64,000 bases of DNA from Conchiformibius sp. (GTDB taxonomy: Bacteria; Pseudomonadota; Gammaproteobacteria; Burkholderiales; Neisseriaceae). Positions 27,132-35,982 of the stretch are shown one piece after another (the first letter of the stretch is position 1; each line of letters begins with the position of its first letter). The DNA is taken from assembly GCA_029984035.1 (NCBI GenBank), contig JASBYJ010000002.1, positions 124,001 through 188,000 of the forward strand, in the 5' to 3' direction. Below the pieces are notes generated by a model. The model saw only the letters and a program-made list of their open reading frames with translations. It made no database searches and was not told the DNA's origin. A program made the translations under genes and the position numbers.

Positions 27132-30100
27132 TTAGAGTACGGGATTTTCCATGTCGTCAAATAGATCCAATTCTTTTTGAATGGGACGTTTGTCTTTAAA
27201 AATACTGCGTACGGCGATATAAAACACGGGAACTAAAAATACTGACAGCAATGTGCCGACCAGCATGCCCCAAAATACGGCGGTACCGATGGCGCGTTGG
27301 CTGGCGGAAGATGCTCCCGATGCGATGTACATCGGTACAACGCCGAGAATAAAGGCAAACGAAGTCATCAAAATCGGACGGAAACGCAACTTGGCGGCAC
27401 GCAAAGCAGCTTCGGCTGCGGATTTGCCTTGTTGTTGCAAATCTTTGGCAAATTCAATAATCAAAATGGCGTTTTTCGCGCTTAAGCCCATCACGGTAAT
27501 CATGCCGATGCCGAAATAAATGTCGTTGCTGTAGCCGCGCATCCATGCGCCCAAGCCTACGCCTAAAATTCCCAAAGGTACAACCAGAACCACTGCCAGA
27601 GGAATCGACCAGCTTTCGTATAATGCCGCCAATACCAAAATCACGGACAATGCCGCCAAGCCGTACAACATCATTTGTTGGGCGGAGCCTTTGGCTTCTT
27701 CGCGTGATTGTCCGGCCCATTCCAAAGAAAAATTACCTTCCAGTTCGTCAACGAGGCGTTGCACTTCTGCCATCGCTTCCCCTGTGGTTTTGCCAGCAGC
27801 AGGTGCGCCGGTCAGCTGCATGGCAGGGTAGCCGTTAAAGCGTACGCTTTGTTCGACACCGCTTTCCCAATACATTTTGGCAAAGTTGGATAGCGGTACC
27901 AGTTTGCCTTGCGCATTCGGTACGGTGATGGCCAGGATATCTTCAGGCTGCATACGGCTTTGCGGCTTGGCTTGAACGATAACGCGTTGCAAACGTCCTT
28001 GATTGGGGAAGTCGTTAACATAGGACGAACCTAATGCTACGCCTAGTACGTTGTTTACGGAAGCCAAATTGATACCTTGTGCTGCGGCGGCGTTACGGTC
28101 TATCTCGATTTTGAGTTGCGGTGCGTCTTCCAAGCCGCTGGTACGGACATTTTGCGGATTAAACATCGGATTTTGACGCATTTTGCCCAATAATTCGTTA
28201 CGGCGTGCCAATAAAACATCGTGTCCCGCACTGCTTCTGTCTTGCAGGTAGAAGCTGAAACCCGAGCTGTTGCCCAGCTCCATAATCGGCGGAGGATTGA
28301 TGGCAATGGCAAAGCCATCGCGTACCGTACCCATCATGGCGCCGGTTATTTTACCTGCCACTGCTTCGGCAGAGCTGCCTGAACCGCTGCGTTCGGACCA
28401 GTCTTTCAGCATGGCAAAACCCATTGCCATGTTTTGACCGCTGCCTGAAAAACTGAAGCCCGATACGGTAATCAGGTTTTCGATTTCAGGCGTGTTGGCG
28501 GCGATGGCGGTTAGGGTTTCCAAGGTTTTGTCGGTGCGCTCCAAAGTGGCTCCGGAAGGCAGTTGGATACTGGTCATGACGAAACCTTGGTCTTCGTTGG
28601 GCAAAAAGGCGGAAGGCAGGCGCATCATTAATACGAATGCACCGGCAGCCAATGCCAAATACACGGCAAACATCGTGCCCGCGCGGCGCAAAATGCGGGC
28701 AATCCAGCCCGAATAAGTGCGTGTGCCGCTGTTGAATACGCGGTTGAACCAACCGAAAAAACCGCCTTTGGTTTGGTTGTGTCCTTTGGCAATCGGTTTG
28801 AGCAGGGTAGCGCATAAGGCGGGTGTCAGCGTTAATGCCAAAAAGGCGGAAAAACCGATGGCAAAGGCCATAGTTAAAGCAAATTGGCGGTAAATGTTAC
28901 CGGTTGCGCCGCTCATAATCGACAGCGGAACGAACACGGAAATCAATACGGCGGTGATACCGATAACGGCTCCAGAAATCTGTTTCATCGCTTTAACGGT
29001 GGCATGGTAGGGCGACAAACCTTCTTCCGCCATAATCCGTTCCACGTTTTCCACCACTACAATCGCATCGTCCACCACAATGCCGATTACCAAAACCATG
29101 GCAAACATGGTCATGACATTGATGGACATACCCATATAGGAGATGGCGGCAAACGCACCCAGCAGGGAAATCGGCACGACAATCGTAGGAATCAGCGTGT
29201 AGCGGATGTTTTGCAGAAACAGGAACATTACCAGGAACACCAGCAATATCGCTTCAAACAAGGTGGACACCACTTTTTGAATCGACAGTTTGACAAACGT
29301 AGAGGTGTCGTAAGGCGCAACCCAGTTTACGCCTTGGGGAAAGAATTTTTCCAATTCGGCCATTTTGGCTTTAACGGCGGATGCGGTTGCCATGGCGTTA
29401 CCGCTGTTGGACAGGGAAATACCCATGCCTGCGGTAGGCTTGCCGTTCAGGCGTGCCGAAGTTCCGTAGCTCTGGCTGCCCAATCCGATGTCGGCAACGT
29501 CTTTCAGATACACATTCGCGCCGCCCGTGGTGCTTCGCAGCATAATATTGCCGAATTCTTCTGCGGTTCGCAGCTGGCCTTGCGCCGTGATGGTGGCGGT
29601 GATTTGCTGGTTGCCGCCTGTCGGTTGCGCGCCCAGCGAGCCTACTGCCATCTGCATATTTTGAGAACGGATGGCGGCGGTAACGTCTGCAAACGAGAGT
29701 TCATAACTTTTCAGCTTGGCAGGGTCCACCCAAATACGCATGGCACGTTGCGCACCGAACAGATTGACCGTGCCGACACCGTTAATTTGCTGCAATTCGG
29801 GAATCACGTTGCGCGTGGCATAGTCGGACATTTCTTCTACGGAAACGGTATCGGACGTGAGCATCACCACCATCAGGAAGTTGGAGCGTGCTTTGGAAAC
29901 GTTTACGCCGTATTGTTGTACGGTTGCAGGCAGCAGCGAGGTGACTTCCGACAGTTTGTTTTGCACGTTCATTTGTGCCAAATCTTCGTCGGTATCGGGA
30001 GTGAACGTCAGTTTCACGCTACCCATGCCGTTGCTTGTAGCGGAAGTTTCCATGTAGTCCAAACCGTCCACGCCGTACATATTGCGTTCGATTACGGCCA

Positions 30101-30284
30101 ATACGCTGTCTTCCATCACCTGCGCCGATGCGCCCGGGTAGGTGGCGGTGAGCGTGATGGTGGGGGCGGCCACAGAAGGATATTGGGCTATCGGTAATTT
30201 GCTGATGCCGATAATGCCCGCCAGCATAATGAAGATGGCAACCACCCAGGCGAAAATCGGGCGGTCGATAAAGAATTTAGCCAT
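27132..30284 (-). CDS. mtrD: RND multidrug efflux pump MtrD/AcrB type
   Basis: MtrD is the inner-membrane proton-driven pump that expels hydrophobic drugs, bile salts and host peptides. The 1050-residue product has the HAE1 architecture: membrane helix 1 at the start (FFIDRPIFAWV), two large periplasmic loops, and twelve membrane segments. The helix 4 sequence VLVIGIVVDDAIVVVENVER holds the two proton-relay aspartates. Length matches MtrD/AcrB. The order C-D-E on the minus strand is as in Neisseria. Confidence 0.97.
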   Translation of the reverse strand: MAKFFIDRPIFAWVVAIFIMLAGIIGISKLPIAQYPSVAAPTITLTATYPGASAQVMEDSVLAVIERNMYGVDGLDYMETSATSNGMGSVKLTFTPDTDEDLAQMNVQNKLSEVTSLLPATVQQYGVNVSKARSNFLMVVMLTSDTVSVEEMSDYATRNVIPELQQINGVGTVNLFGAQRAMRIWVDPAKLKSYELSFADVTAAIRSQNMQMAVGSLGAQPTGGNQQITATITAQGQLRTAEEFGNIMLRSTTGGANVYLKDVADIGLGSQSYGTSARLNGKPTAGMGISLSNSGNAMATASAVKAKMAELEKFFPQGVNWVAPYDTSTFVKLSIQKVVSTLFEAILLVFLVMFLFLQNIRYTLIPTIVVPISLLGAFAAISYMGMSINVMTMFAMVLVIGIVVDDAIVVVENVERIMAEEGLSPYHATVKAMKQISGAVIGITAVLISVFVPLSIMSGATGNIYRQFALTMAFAIGFSAFLALTLTPALCATLLKPIAKGHNQTKGGFFGWFNRVFNSGTRTYSGWIARILRRAGTMFAVYLALAAGAFVLMMRLPSAFLPNEDQGFVMTSIQLPSGATLERTDKTLETLTAIAANTPEIENLITVSGFSFSGSGQNMAMGFAMLKDWSERSGSGSSAEAVAGKITGAMMGTVRDGFAIAINPPPIMELGNSSGFSFYLQDRSSAGHDVLLARRNELLGKMRQNPMFNPQNVRTSGLEDAPQLKIEIDRNAAAAQGINLASVNNVLGVALGSSYVNDFPNQGRLQRVIVQAKPQSRMQPEDILAITVPNAQGKLVPLSNFAKMYWESGVEQSVRFNGYPAMQLTGAPAAGKTTGEAMAEVQRLVDELEGNFSLEWAGQSREEAKGSAQQMMLYGLAALSVILVLAALYESWSIPLAVVLVVPLGILGVGLGAWMRGYSNDIYFGIGMITVMGLSAKNAILIIEFAKDLQQQGKSAAEAALRAAKLRFRPILMTSFAFILGVVPMYIASGASSASQRAIGTAVFWGMLVGTLLSVFLVPVFYIAVRSIFKDKRPIQKELDLFDDMENPVL

Positions 30285-30305
30285 GTGAATATCCTCTTAT
30301 TATGC

Positions 30306-31553
30306 TTATTGGGCGGCTGAGGCTGCCTGAATATCGGTTTCGGCTTGGGAAGCCGCCCGAATGTCTGTATCTGCTTTGGAATGGGCTGCCTGAACGGGTG
30401 CGGCAGGCATATTCGGGTCTTGCCACTCTTGGGTACGCACTTGTTTGGCACCCATCATACCTGCAATCATGATGCCGTCCACAATCACTTTATCGCCTGC
30501 CTGAAGGCCTTTTCCAATCACCCAATTGCTGCCTTTCTGACCGGTGATTTCCACTATTCTGGGTTCCATGCCGTTATTTTGATTAACAATCAATACCGTA
30601 TCGGCTTTGCCGCGCGTTACGGCGCGTTGCGGTACGACAAACGCATCGGGTGCGCCGGCAAGCGGCAGTTTGACGCGTACGTACATGCCGCTCATCAACA
30701 GATTTTCGGGATTGGGTACGGCGGCGCGGACGTTCACTTGTCCCGTACTTTCATCTACTGCCGCATCTACAAACAGCAAACGTCCTTTGTGCGGATATTC
30801 GCTGCCGTCTTCCAACTCGATTCCGACTTCGATATTGTTGTTTTGCGTACGCGAACCGTCGGCAAGCTGTCGGCGCAGCTTCAGCCAATCCGATGAAGAT
30901 TGTTGGATGTTGACATAGAGCGTATCGGTTTGGCGTATGGTTGCCATATGGGTTTGCCCTGCGTTCACCAATGCACCTTCTGTTACGGCGGATTGGCCGA
31001 TAACGCCTGAAATGGGTGCGGTGATATAAGCATGGTTTATGTTCACTTGCGCCGCGCGGACGGCTGCCTGCGCCGATTTGACTTGCGCTTCGGCAGAACG
31101 TTTCGCCGCAACCACAGCATCCCATTCCTGCTTGCTGACCGCATCGGCTTCGGCCAAAGGACGGTAACGCGACCAATCCGCTCCGGCTTTGGCAGAGGCT
31201 GCCTGCGCCGCCATCAAAGCTGCACGGGCACTTTCCAAATTCGCCGAATAGGATGCATCGTCCAGTTGGTACAGAGCCTGACCGGCTTTGACATAACCGC
31301 CTTCCGTAAACAAACGGCGCTTCACGATACCCGACACCTGCGGCACAATCTTGGCGGTTTGAACGGCTTCCAAGCGTCCCGGCAGATTGCTTTCCAAGAC
31401 CACGTTCTCAGGCTGCACGGTTATCACGCTTACCATAGGAGGGGGCGGCATTTGACCTGCTTGTTGTTGCGCGTCTTCTTTTCCGCAGGCGGCGAGTGCC
31501 AGTGAGGAAACAATAAGCCAAACGGCTGTTTTTTGTCTTGTATAGTGTTTCAT
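30306..31553 (-). CDS. mtrC: RND periplasmic adaptor MtrC/AcrA type
   Basis: MtrC is the periplasmic adaptor that joins MtrD to MtrE. The 415-residue lipoprotein precursor has a lipobox LALAAC (Cys23), a barrel-sandwich/lipoyl half-motif, an Ala-rich helical hairpin (SARAALMAAQAASAKAG region) and a C-terminal membrane-proximal domain. The tail is Ala/Gln-rich. The start follows AGGAAAA. It is the first gene of the operon, with a leader of about 190 bases from the predicted promoter. Confidence 0.95.
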   Translation of the reverse strand: MKHYTRQKTAVWLIVSSLALAACGKEDAQQQAGQMPPPPMVSVITVQPENVVLESNLPGRLEAVQTAKIVPQVSGIVKRRLFTEGGYVKAGQALYQLDDASYSANLESARAALMAAQAASAKAGADWSRYRPLAEADAVSKQEWDAVVAAKRSAEAQVKSAQAAVRAAQVNINHAYITAPISGVIGQSAVTEGALVNAGQTHMATIRQTDTLYVNIQQSSSDWLKLRRQLADGSRTQNNNIEVGIELEDGSEYPHKGRLLFVDAAVDESTGQVNVRAAVPNPENLLMSGMYVRVKLPLAGAPDAFVVPQRAVTRGKADTVLIVNQNNGMEPRIVEITGQKGSNWVIGKGLQAGDKVIVDGIMIAGMMGAKQVRTQEWQDPNMPAAPVQAAHSKADTDIRAASQAETDIQAASAAQ

Positions 31554-31705
31554 CGGGATTTTCCTATTGAATGAATATTATGAATGCCATATTGCCGTTC
31601 GGCGGTTGCGTAGCCGACGTGTTGGAAACTATTGTGTGTTTTGCTGTCCTAAATAGATTCGATATCAAACTGCTTTTGCCGTTTGCATACCGTATCAAAA
31701 CCGTT

Positions 31706-31740
31706 AAGGCTGCCTGAAAATTAAAATTTCAGGCAGCTTT
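31706..31740. repeat. DUS-pair hairpin in the mtrR-mtrC intergenic region
   Basis: Inverted arms AAGGCTGCCTGAAA and TTTCAGGCAGCTT lie between the predicted mtrCDE promoter and mtrC. It has no long T-run on either strand, so it may attenuate or only mark the untranslated leader. Confidence 0.7.
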
Positions 31741-31751
31741 GAAAACGTGTT

Positions 31752-31780
31752 ATTATACATACATGCATGAATGTTGCTAA
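31752..31780 (-). promoter_or_regulatory. Predicted mtrCDE promoter with embedded AcrR-like operator
   Basis: On the minus strand there is a perfect -10 TATAAT (31752-31757), a 17-base spacer, and a -35-like TTAGCA (31775-31780). The spacer holds the 18-base dyad ACATACATGCATGAATGT (31757-31774, one mismatched pair). Its left half and centre resemble the E. coli AcrR operator (TACATACAnnnngAATGT). A TetR-family repressor such as MtrR bound there would block the promoter. Sequence match is direct; the role is inferred. Confidence 0.72.
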
Positions 31781-31918
31781 AGATTTTTCATTTTTTCACA
31801 CAAAAAACTTATCAGTCATCACAATATGCCGCCTGAACATCGGGAGGCGACATTGTGTTTCGGATAGTCTGAGATTTACAGGCTGCCTGAAACCTGTTCG
31901 GAACCGGAAACCGCCGCT

Positions 31919-32560
31919 ATGAAAAAAACAAAAGCAGAATCCCTGCAAACCTATCAGCAACTGCTTGATGCCGCTTTGGAAATATTTTGGCGCAACGGAG
32001 TAACCCGTGCGACCTTGCAGCAAATTGCCGAAGAAGCCGGCGTAACCCGTGGTGCTTTGTATTGGCATTTTAAAAACAAGGAAGATTTGTTTGAGGCTTT
32101 GTGCGAAAGGCATTACGCTGCTTTCCAGCAGCGTTTTCAGGAAGAAAAACTGAATAAAGCCCCCGATGTGTGGCAATATTTGCGCGAGAGTATGTTGGAT
32201 TTGTTTTTGCGTTTGGAATCGGATGCGGCGCAACGGAAGTTTTGCGAAATCATGCATTACAAATGCGAGCATACCGAATCCAACCAAACCATCAATGCAT
32301 TGGTCAACCGCTACAACCGTTTTTGTGACGAACGGGTAAATCGCGCCCTGCAACTTTGCTATGAACAGGGCAGGCTGCCTGAAAACAGCGATATGGAATT
32401 GACTTCCGTATATTTGAAAAGCAGTTTTATCGGATTGCTGCACCGCTGGCTGGAGCGTCCGCAGGAATTCGGCATAAAGGGTACGGCGGAAAAAATCATT
32501 GATGCGGCATTGGAAACCATACAGCGCGGCGCGTTTGTAACGCATAGGGCGGCCAAATAA
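31919..32560 (+). CDS. mtrR: TetR-family repressor MtrR
   Basis: MtrR represses mtrCDE and is released by hydrophobic agents. The 213-residue product has the N-terminal TetR helix-turn-helix (about residues 28-52, ATLQQIAEEAGVTRGALYWH) and an AcrR-like C-terminal ligand domain. Length and divergent placement beside mtrC match Neisseria MtrR (210 residues). The ribosome site is weak. A hairpin terminator follows at about 32635-32662, immediately before the prophage. Confidence 0.94.
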   Translation: MKKTKAESLQTYQQLLDAALEIFWRNGVTRATLQQIAEEAGVTRGALYWHFKNKEDLFEALCERHYAAFQQRFQEEKLNKAPDVWQYLRESMLDLFLRLESDAAQRKFCEIMHYKCEHTESNQTINALVNRYNRFCDERVNRALQLCYEQGRLPENSDMELTSVYLKSSFIGLLHRWLERPQEFGIKGTAEKIIDAALETIQRGAFVTHRAAK

Positions 32561-32634
32561 AGTTTTTCGGTTTGTTTGAAACAATACAGGGGGCTATGGC
32601 GGGCTGCATTAGGCAATAGATGCCATCAACAGAA

Positions 32635-32663
32635 AAACCACGGTAATTACCGTGGTTTTTTTT
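32635..32663 (+). terminator. Intrinsic terminator after mtrR, at the prophage junction
   Basis: The near-perfect arms AACCACGGTAA / TTACCGTGGTT are followed by eight T residues. The candidate prophage terminus begins right at or just after the T-run. Confidence 0.85.
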
Positions 32664-32690
32664 GTATCGTGAAGCCACGCGTGAAAAATA
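32663..32690 (-). mobile_element. Candidate prophage terminus (Mu-like end)
   Basis: The stretch TGTATCGTGAAGCCACGCGT followed by GAAAAAT resembles Mu ends: Mu begins TGTAT at its left end, and its right end begins TGAAGCggCGCacGAAAAA. The terminus is either the TG at 32663 or the TG at 32670; the second gives the better match to the Mu right end. The flanking 5-base target duplication cannot be tested because the other end is outside the window. Confidence 0.5.
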
Positions 32691-32845
32691 CCAACTTTTT
32701 ATGAAATAAATACTATCTCAATTTGTTTCACTCCGTGCAACAAAGTTGCAAAAACAAAACCACAAAAATGATTAAGTATCTTTTTTTGTGGTTTGGTTGC
32801 CAAGTTTGGGCAGGGTGGTTTCTCATTGGGATTTCACTACGTTCT

Positions 32846-33397
32846 TTACTCTTTTTCCATAACACGTCGGTGGTCGCTTTCTCTGGAGACAATATCGGCC
32901 AAATCATTGGGGCTGTATCTCCACGATTCTTGAAATCCGATGATTCGGGCGCAAAATTCGGAGCAAAACCATTTGCTCTCATCGTGTCGGTTTTTAAACA
33001 ATACGCCCAAAGCACCGAACCAATCGTATTTTCTGCCTTTGAGCAGCTTAAAATCAGCCAAAACTTTCTTGTACAGCATCCCGCTTGTGTCGATAAGAAT
33101 TAAATCCCACTTTTCTGCCGGCAAAGGCATGGTTTTTTGACGTACCCCGCCGTCTCTGAGACTGGCGGAATAGCACTCGTACACCGCTTCATCGTTCGGG
33201 TCGGGCATCATTTCCATACCGACGGCATTCAGGGGAATCGGACGGCCGAGACAGATTGCGATTTCGCAATGGCTGTACGGCCCGCGTGTAGTCAGACGGA
33301 CTATGCGGTCGAGCAGTCTGAACAGTGTGGGCTTGATGCCTTTGCCGCTTTTGTCGCCTTTGTATAAAGCCAAATACACCTTACCGCGCATTTTCAT
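32846..33397 (-). CDS. YiiX-like permuted NlpC/P60 hydrolase
   Basis: The 183-residue protein shows the features of the YiiX/YaeF-like permuted papain fold: the His in GPYSHCEIAI (about residues 38-47) and the Cys in WFCSEFCARIIG (about 144-155) would form the catalytic pair. Such proteins act on amide or lipid substrates; the phage role is not established. It is the last gene of the tail operon next to the prophage end, overlapping the fibre assembly gene by about 17 bases. This position is typical for cargo genes. Confidence 0.65.
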   Translation of the reverse strand: MKMRGKVYLALYKGDKSGKGIKPTLFRLLDRIVRLTTRGPYSHCEIAICLGRPIPLNAVGMEMMPDPNDEAVYECYSASLRDGGVRQKTMPLPAEKWDLILIDTSGMLYKKVLADFKLLKGRKYDWFGALGVLFKNRHDESKWFCSEFCARIIGFQESWRYSPNDLADIVSRESDHRRVMEKE

Positions 33398-34034
33398 TCT
33401 CCTGTTTGCCGGTACTTTTTAAGATTTCAGGCAGCCTGAAATCAAATTGAACGGCCTGCACTTCTTTCAGACTGCCTGCCTGTTCAATTCGGGTTTGCAA
33501 CGCCTGCCGGTAGCCTACTACGGCGGCAGTGAGTTGTTCGAACTTCACGGCTTTTTCATAGGCTTTTTGTTTCAATAACTCGGCGGGAATGCCGCGCGAT
33601 GCGGCGATCGTATCCAGTGTGGGTGTCGGGGCGTTGCGGTCTTCATGCCATGCATGTGCTTCCAATGCTTGCAGCGTCCATGTGCGCACTTCGAAATCAG
33701 GCAGCCTGTCGGCTCCCGAAACCGTATTGATATGGTTTTGCGCGGCGGCGTTCAGTGCAGCCAGCTTCTCCTGCTTTGCTGCCGCCAGCTGCTTGGCTTG
33801 GGCTTGGGCAGAAATACTCCACGCCTTGCCGTCCCATTCGTGATAACCAGAAGGGCGGCCGTCGGTAACGGTTAATTTCCCTTTCTCATCGACAATAATG
33901 GCTTTGCCTTCGGCCAGTGCGGCTAAAAAGTCATTGTGCTGCCCGTCCGTGATGGCAATGGCGTCGCTCGGGATATCTCGATGAAGGTCGGTGTGATAAA
34001 AGCCGCCTGTTTCTGGACTATATAAATAACTCAT
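33381..34034 (-). CDS. Tail fibre assembly protein
   Basis: The 217-residue product begins like Caudovirales tail fibre assembly chaperones (SYLYSPETGGFYHTDLH) and has a central Gln/Ala-rich helical part followed by a DUF4376-like C-terminal half (TWTLQALEAHAWHEDRNAPTP). These proteins help fibre trimers fold. It sits directly after the fibre gene. A DUS near its end encodes FRLPE. Confidence 0.78.
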   Translation of the reverse strand: MSYLYSPETGGFYHTDLHRDIPSDAIAITDGQHNDFLAALAEGKAIIVDEKGKLTVTDGRPSGYHEWDGKAWSISAQAQAKQLAAAKQEKLAALNAAAQNHINTVSGADRLPDFEVRTWTLQALEAHAWHEDRNAPTPTLDTIAASRGIPAELLKQKAYEKAVKFEQLTAAVVGYRQALQTRIEQAGSLKEVQAVQFDFRLPEILKSTGKQENENAR

Positions 34035-34051
34035 ATTTCAATCCTTTTTGT

Positions 34052-35383
34052 TTAATTGCCGATAGCGAACCACCAACAGCTGGTGCTTACCGCCAAAGTG
34101 CTGTTGTGATAAAAGGTGAATTTGGTTCGGCTCAATTCTTTTGCGACAACGTGCGATGCGTTGGCCGAATGTGTGCGCTTCTCGTCTTCGGTTAATTGGA
34201 CGCCGAAACAGGCAGTGGGAAAGGCAATCGGGAAAGTGATATCGGCGGTGCGGTCGTCAAATACCAAAGGCGTCTGCCCCCACTGCAAAATCAAACCGTT
34301 GGGCAATTTCGTCCAACCCGTTCCCGACAGCGTGCCGGTGAAGGATTGGCCGATTTTTTCTTCTACCCATCTTTGATACGCTACCTTCTCACCGGCGGCG
34401 GATACCGCAGGCAGGGAGAGATACACAGCCTTCTTCCCTTGCTGCTGGAAAACAAAATTAAAGCGGATGCTGCCTTCGGTATCGTTATTGGAATCCGGAT
34501 TGAATTCCATACGCCAAACACCGTTCGCCACTTGGAAAAATACCGCAGGCCAACGGTTGGCAGGTGTCGGCGGAGGTGCAATGGTCAAATCTCCGTTGAA
34601 GGTTTGCGGACCGCTGTTGCCCAATTTGTCGTCGCCGATTTTCCGCCATGCGCGGTAGGCGTGATTTTCGGACTGCGCCCCCGTGTTGCGGTGGTAAACG
34701 ACGGGTTCGTCAAACGGGATGTAGATTTGCTGGCCCTTATAGGCGGCAGGCAGCACCAACAGCGTTCCTGCTTTCGTAACGGGGTAATGCCGTGCCGTGG
34801 TGGCCGATGTATTGGCGGATTGATACCACACGCCCGTGTTTTCATCTGCCTTCAAATCGTTCAAATCTCGGTTGCCCAATGCTCCCCGATTCGGGAAACT
34901 GCCCGAAACGGCGGTGGCGATGCTTTCGGCCAGAATCTTGCCTTGTTCGGCGGTCAAGGCTTTATTTGCTCCTCCCGCAGTCAGGTTGTTCACCAATTGG
35001 ACAATGCCGGCAACCGTAGTGCTCGCTTTGTCGATTTCATGGCTGTGGGTATTACCCGCCGCCGTGTTGGTCGAAGTGGCGCTAATCTTGGACGGTGTAC
35101 CTAAGGACAGGGTCAGATGGTCGCGCAACACGCCGCCGCCCGTTAAACCGCTGCCTGCGCTCAGCTGGGTGGTTTTCAAAGCAAACTGCTGCTCGGCCAG
35201 AGTTTGGTTACGGCCTATACTTTCGACCGCTTTGGCCAGTTCGGTTTTAAGCCACAATGTGCGGTTGGCCAGCTGGCGCGGCGCGCGGTTGTCGATGCCG
35301 TTTTCTCCGCCCATCACGGGGTCGGAGGTTTCCAATTGGTAAATGCCCGTTTCCCAAGTCGGGGTTTCGCGTAAATTTGCCAT
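34052..35383 (-). CDS. Phage tail fibre (receptor-binding) protein
   Basis: The 443-residue protein has an N-terminal baseplate-binding region (MANLRETPTWETGIYQLE), a repetitive Thr/Ala/Asn-rich shaft, and a C-terminal gp53-like receptor-binding domain (from about residue 355, with GLILQWGQ and ending FAIGN). It determines the host range. The ATG at 35383 is preceded by AAGGAAA; the frame is open about 70 codons upstream in sequence that overlaps gene I and looks like a shadow. No invertase or alternative fibre segment is seen. Confidence 0.85.
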   Translation of the reverse strand: MANLRETPTWETGIYQLETSDPVMGGENGIDNRAPRQLANRTLWLKTELAKAVESIGRNQTLAEQQFALKTTQLSAGSGLTGGGVLRDHLTLSLGTPSKISATSTNTAAGNTHSHEIDKASTTVAGIVQLVNNLTAGGANKALTAEQGKILAESIATAVSGSFPNRGALGNRDLNDLKADENTGVWYQSANTSATTARHYPVTKAGTLLVLPAAYKGQQIYIPFDEPVVYHRNTGAQSENHAYRAWRKIGDDKLGNSGPQTFNGDLTIAPPPTPANRWPAVFFQVANGVWRMEFNPDSNNDTEGSIRFNFVFQQQGKKAVYLSLPAVSAAGEKVAYQRWVEEKIGQSFTGTLSGTGWTKLPNGLILQWGQTPLVFDDRTADITFPIAFPTACFGVQLTEDEKRTHSANASHVVAKELSRTKFTFYHNSTLAVSTSCWWFAIGN

Positions 35384-35403
35384 AGTCGCTTTCCTTGTTT
35401 GAA

Positions 35404-35982
35404 TTATGCGGTGCCGTGATTGAAACGGCCGTCCCGATAGGCCCGACCGTTGTGCCGTATGGAAGAGGCGCGGTAATCCAATGCCGCCAATACGCAGCGT
35501 GCGGGTGCGAAAGCCGCCAGCGTGCGCCGCAGCAATGCCGCCTGTTCGTTGCTGATGGGCGCGTTCATCACGATACGGTAGTGCGCCCATCGGTCGGAAT
35601 GACCGTAGGCATAATCGCCGTTGCGGCTGATTTCGCCGTCATGCCGTTTGTTGCCCATGCCTTCGATAATCTTCACTTCGCCGAAACCCAAACGGCGCAC
35701 GATTTCGCGTATAGCCCATGGTGTGCCTTTGTAGCGGTGCAGTTCGTATGCGCCTTTAATCAACCTGCGCCTTGCGCTGTCGCTTTCGGCCAGCCAATAG
35801 CTGTCTTCTCCCAAAATGCTGCGGCTCTCTGCCAACAGTTTCAGATGTTCGGAGGCAACCAATTCCACCAGACGCGGCATCAAAACCGATACGTCGATAT
35901 TCCGATAACGGCAACCTAAATCTGCCAAAGCCTTAAAACGGCGGTCGCGTTCAATGATTGGTGCGTAAGTCAGTTCAGCCAT
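35404..35982 (-). CDS. Tail protein I (P2 gpI-like baseplate protein)
   Basis: The 192-residue product matches phage tail protein I, a baseplate component made just after gpJ. Recognisable segments are RFKALADLGCRYR, the LPRLVE-like helix and RYKGTPWAIREIVRRLGFGEV. The ATG at 35982 overlaps the end of gene J by 8 bases, which supports this start over one 23 codons upstream. Confidence 0.88.
   Translation of the reverse strand: MAELTYAPIIERDRRFKALADLGCRYRNIDVSVLMPRLVELVASEHLKLLAESRSILGEDSYWLAESDSARRRLIKGAYELHRYKGTPWAIREIVRRLGFGEVKIIEGMGNKRHDGEISRNGDYAYGHSDRWAHYRIVMNAPISNEQAALLRRTLAAFAPARCVLAALDYRASSIRHNGRAYRDGRFNHGTA

Noticed and set aside
28884..30197. Open frame of 437 codons opposite mtrD
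   Set aside because: Antisense shadow with Gly/His/Arg-rich, non-protein-like sequence; mtrD on the other strand is certain.
34052..35590. Invertible tail-fibre segment
   Set aside because: There is one fibre gene and one assembly gene, with no invertase and no inverted crossover sites recognised.
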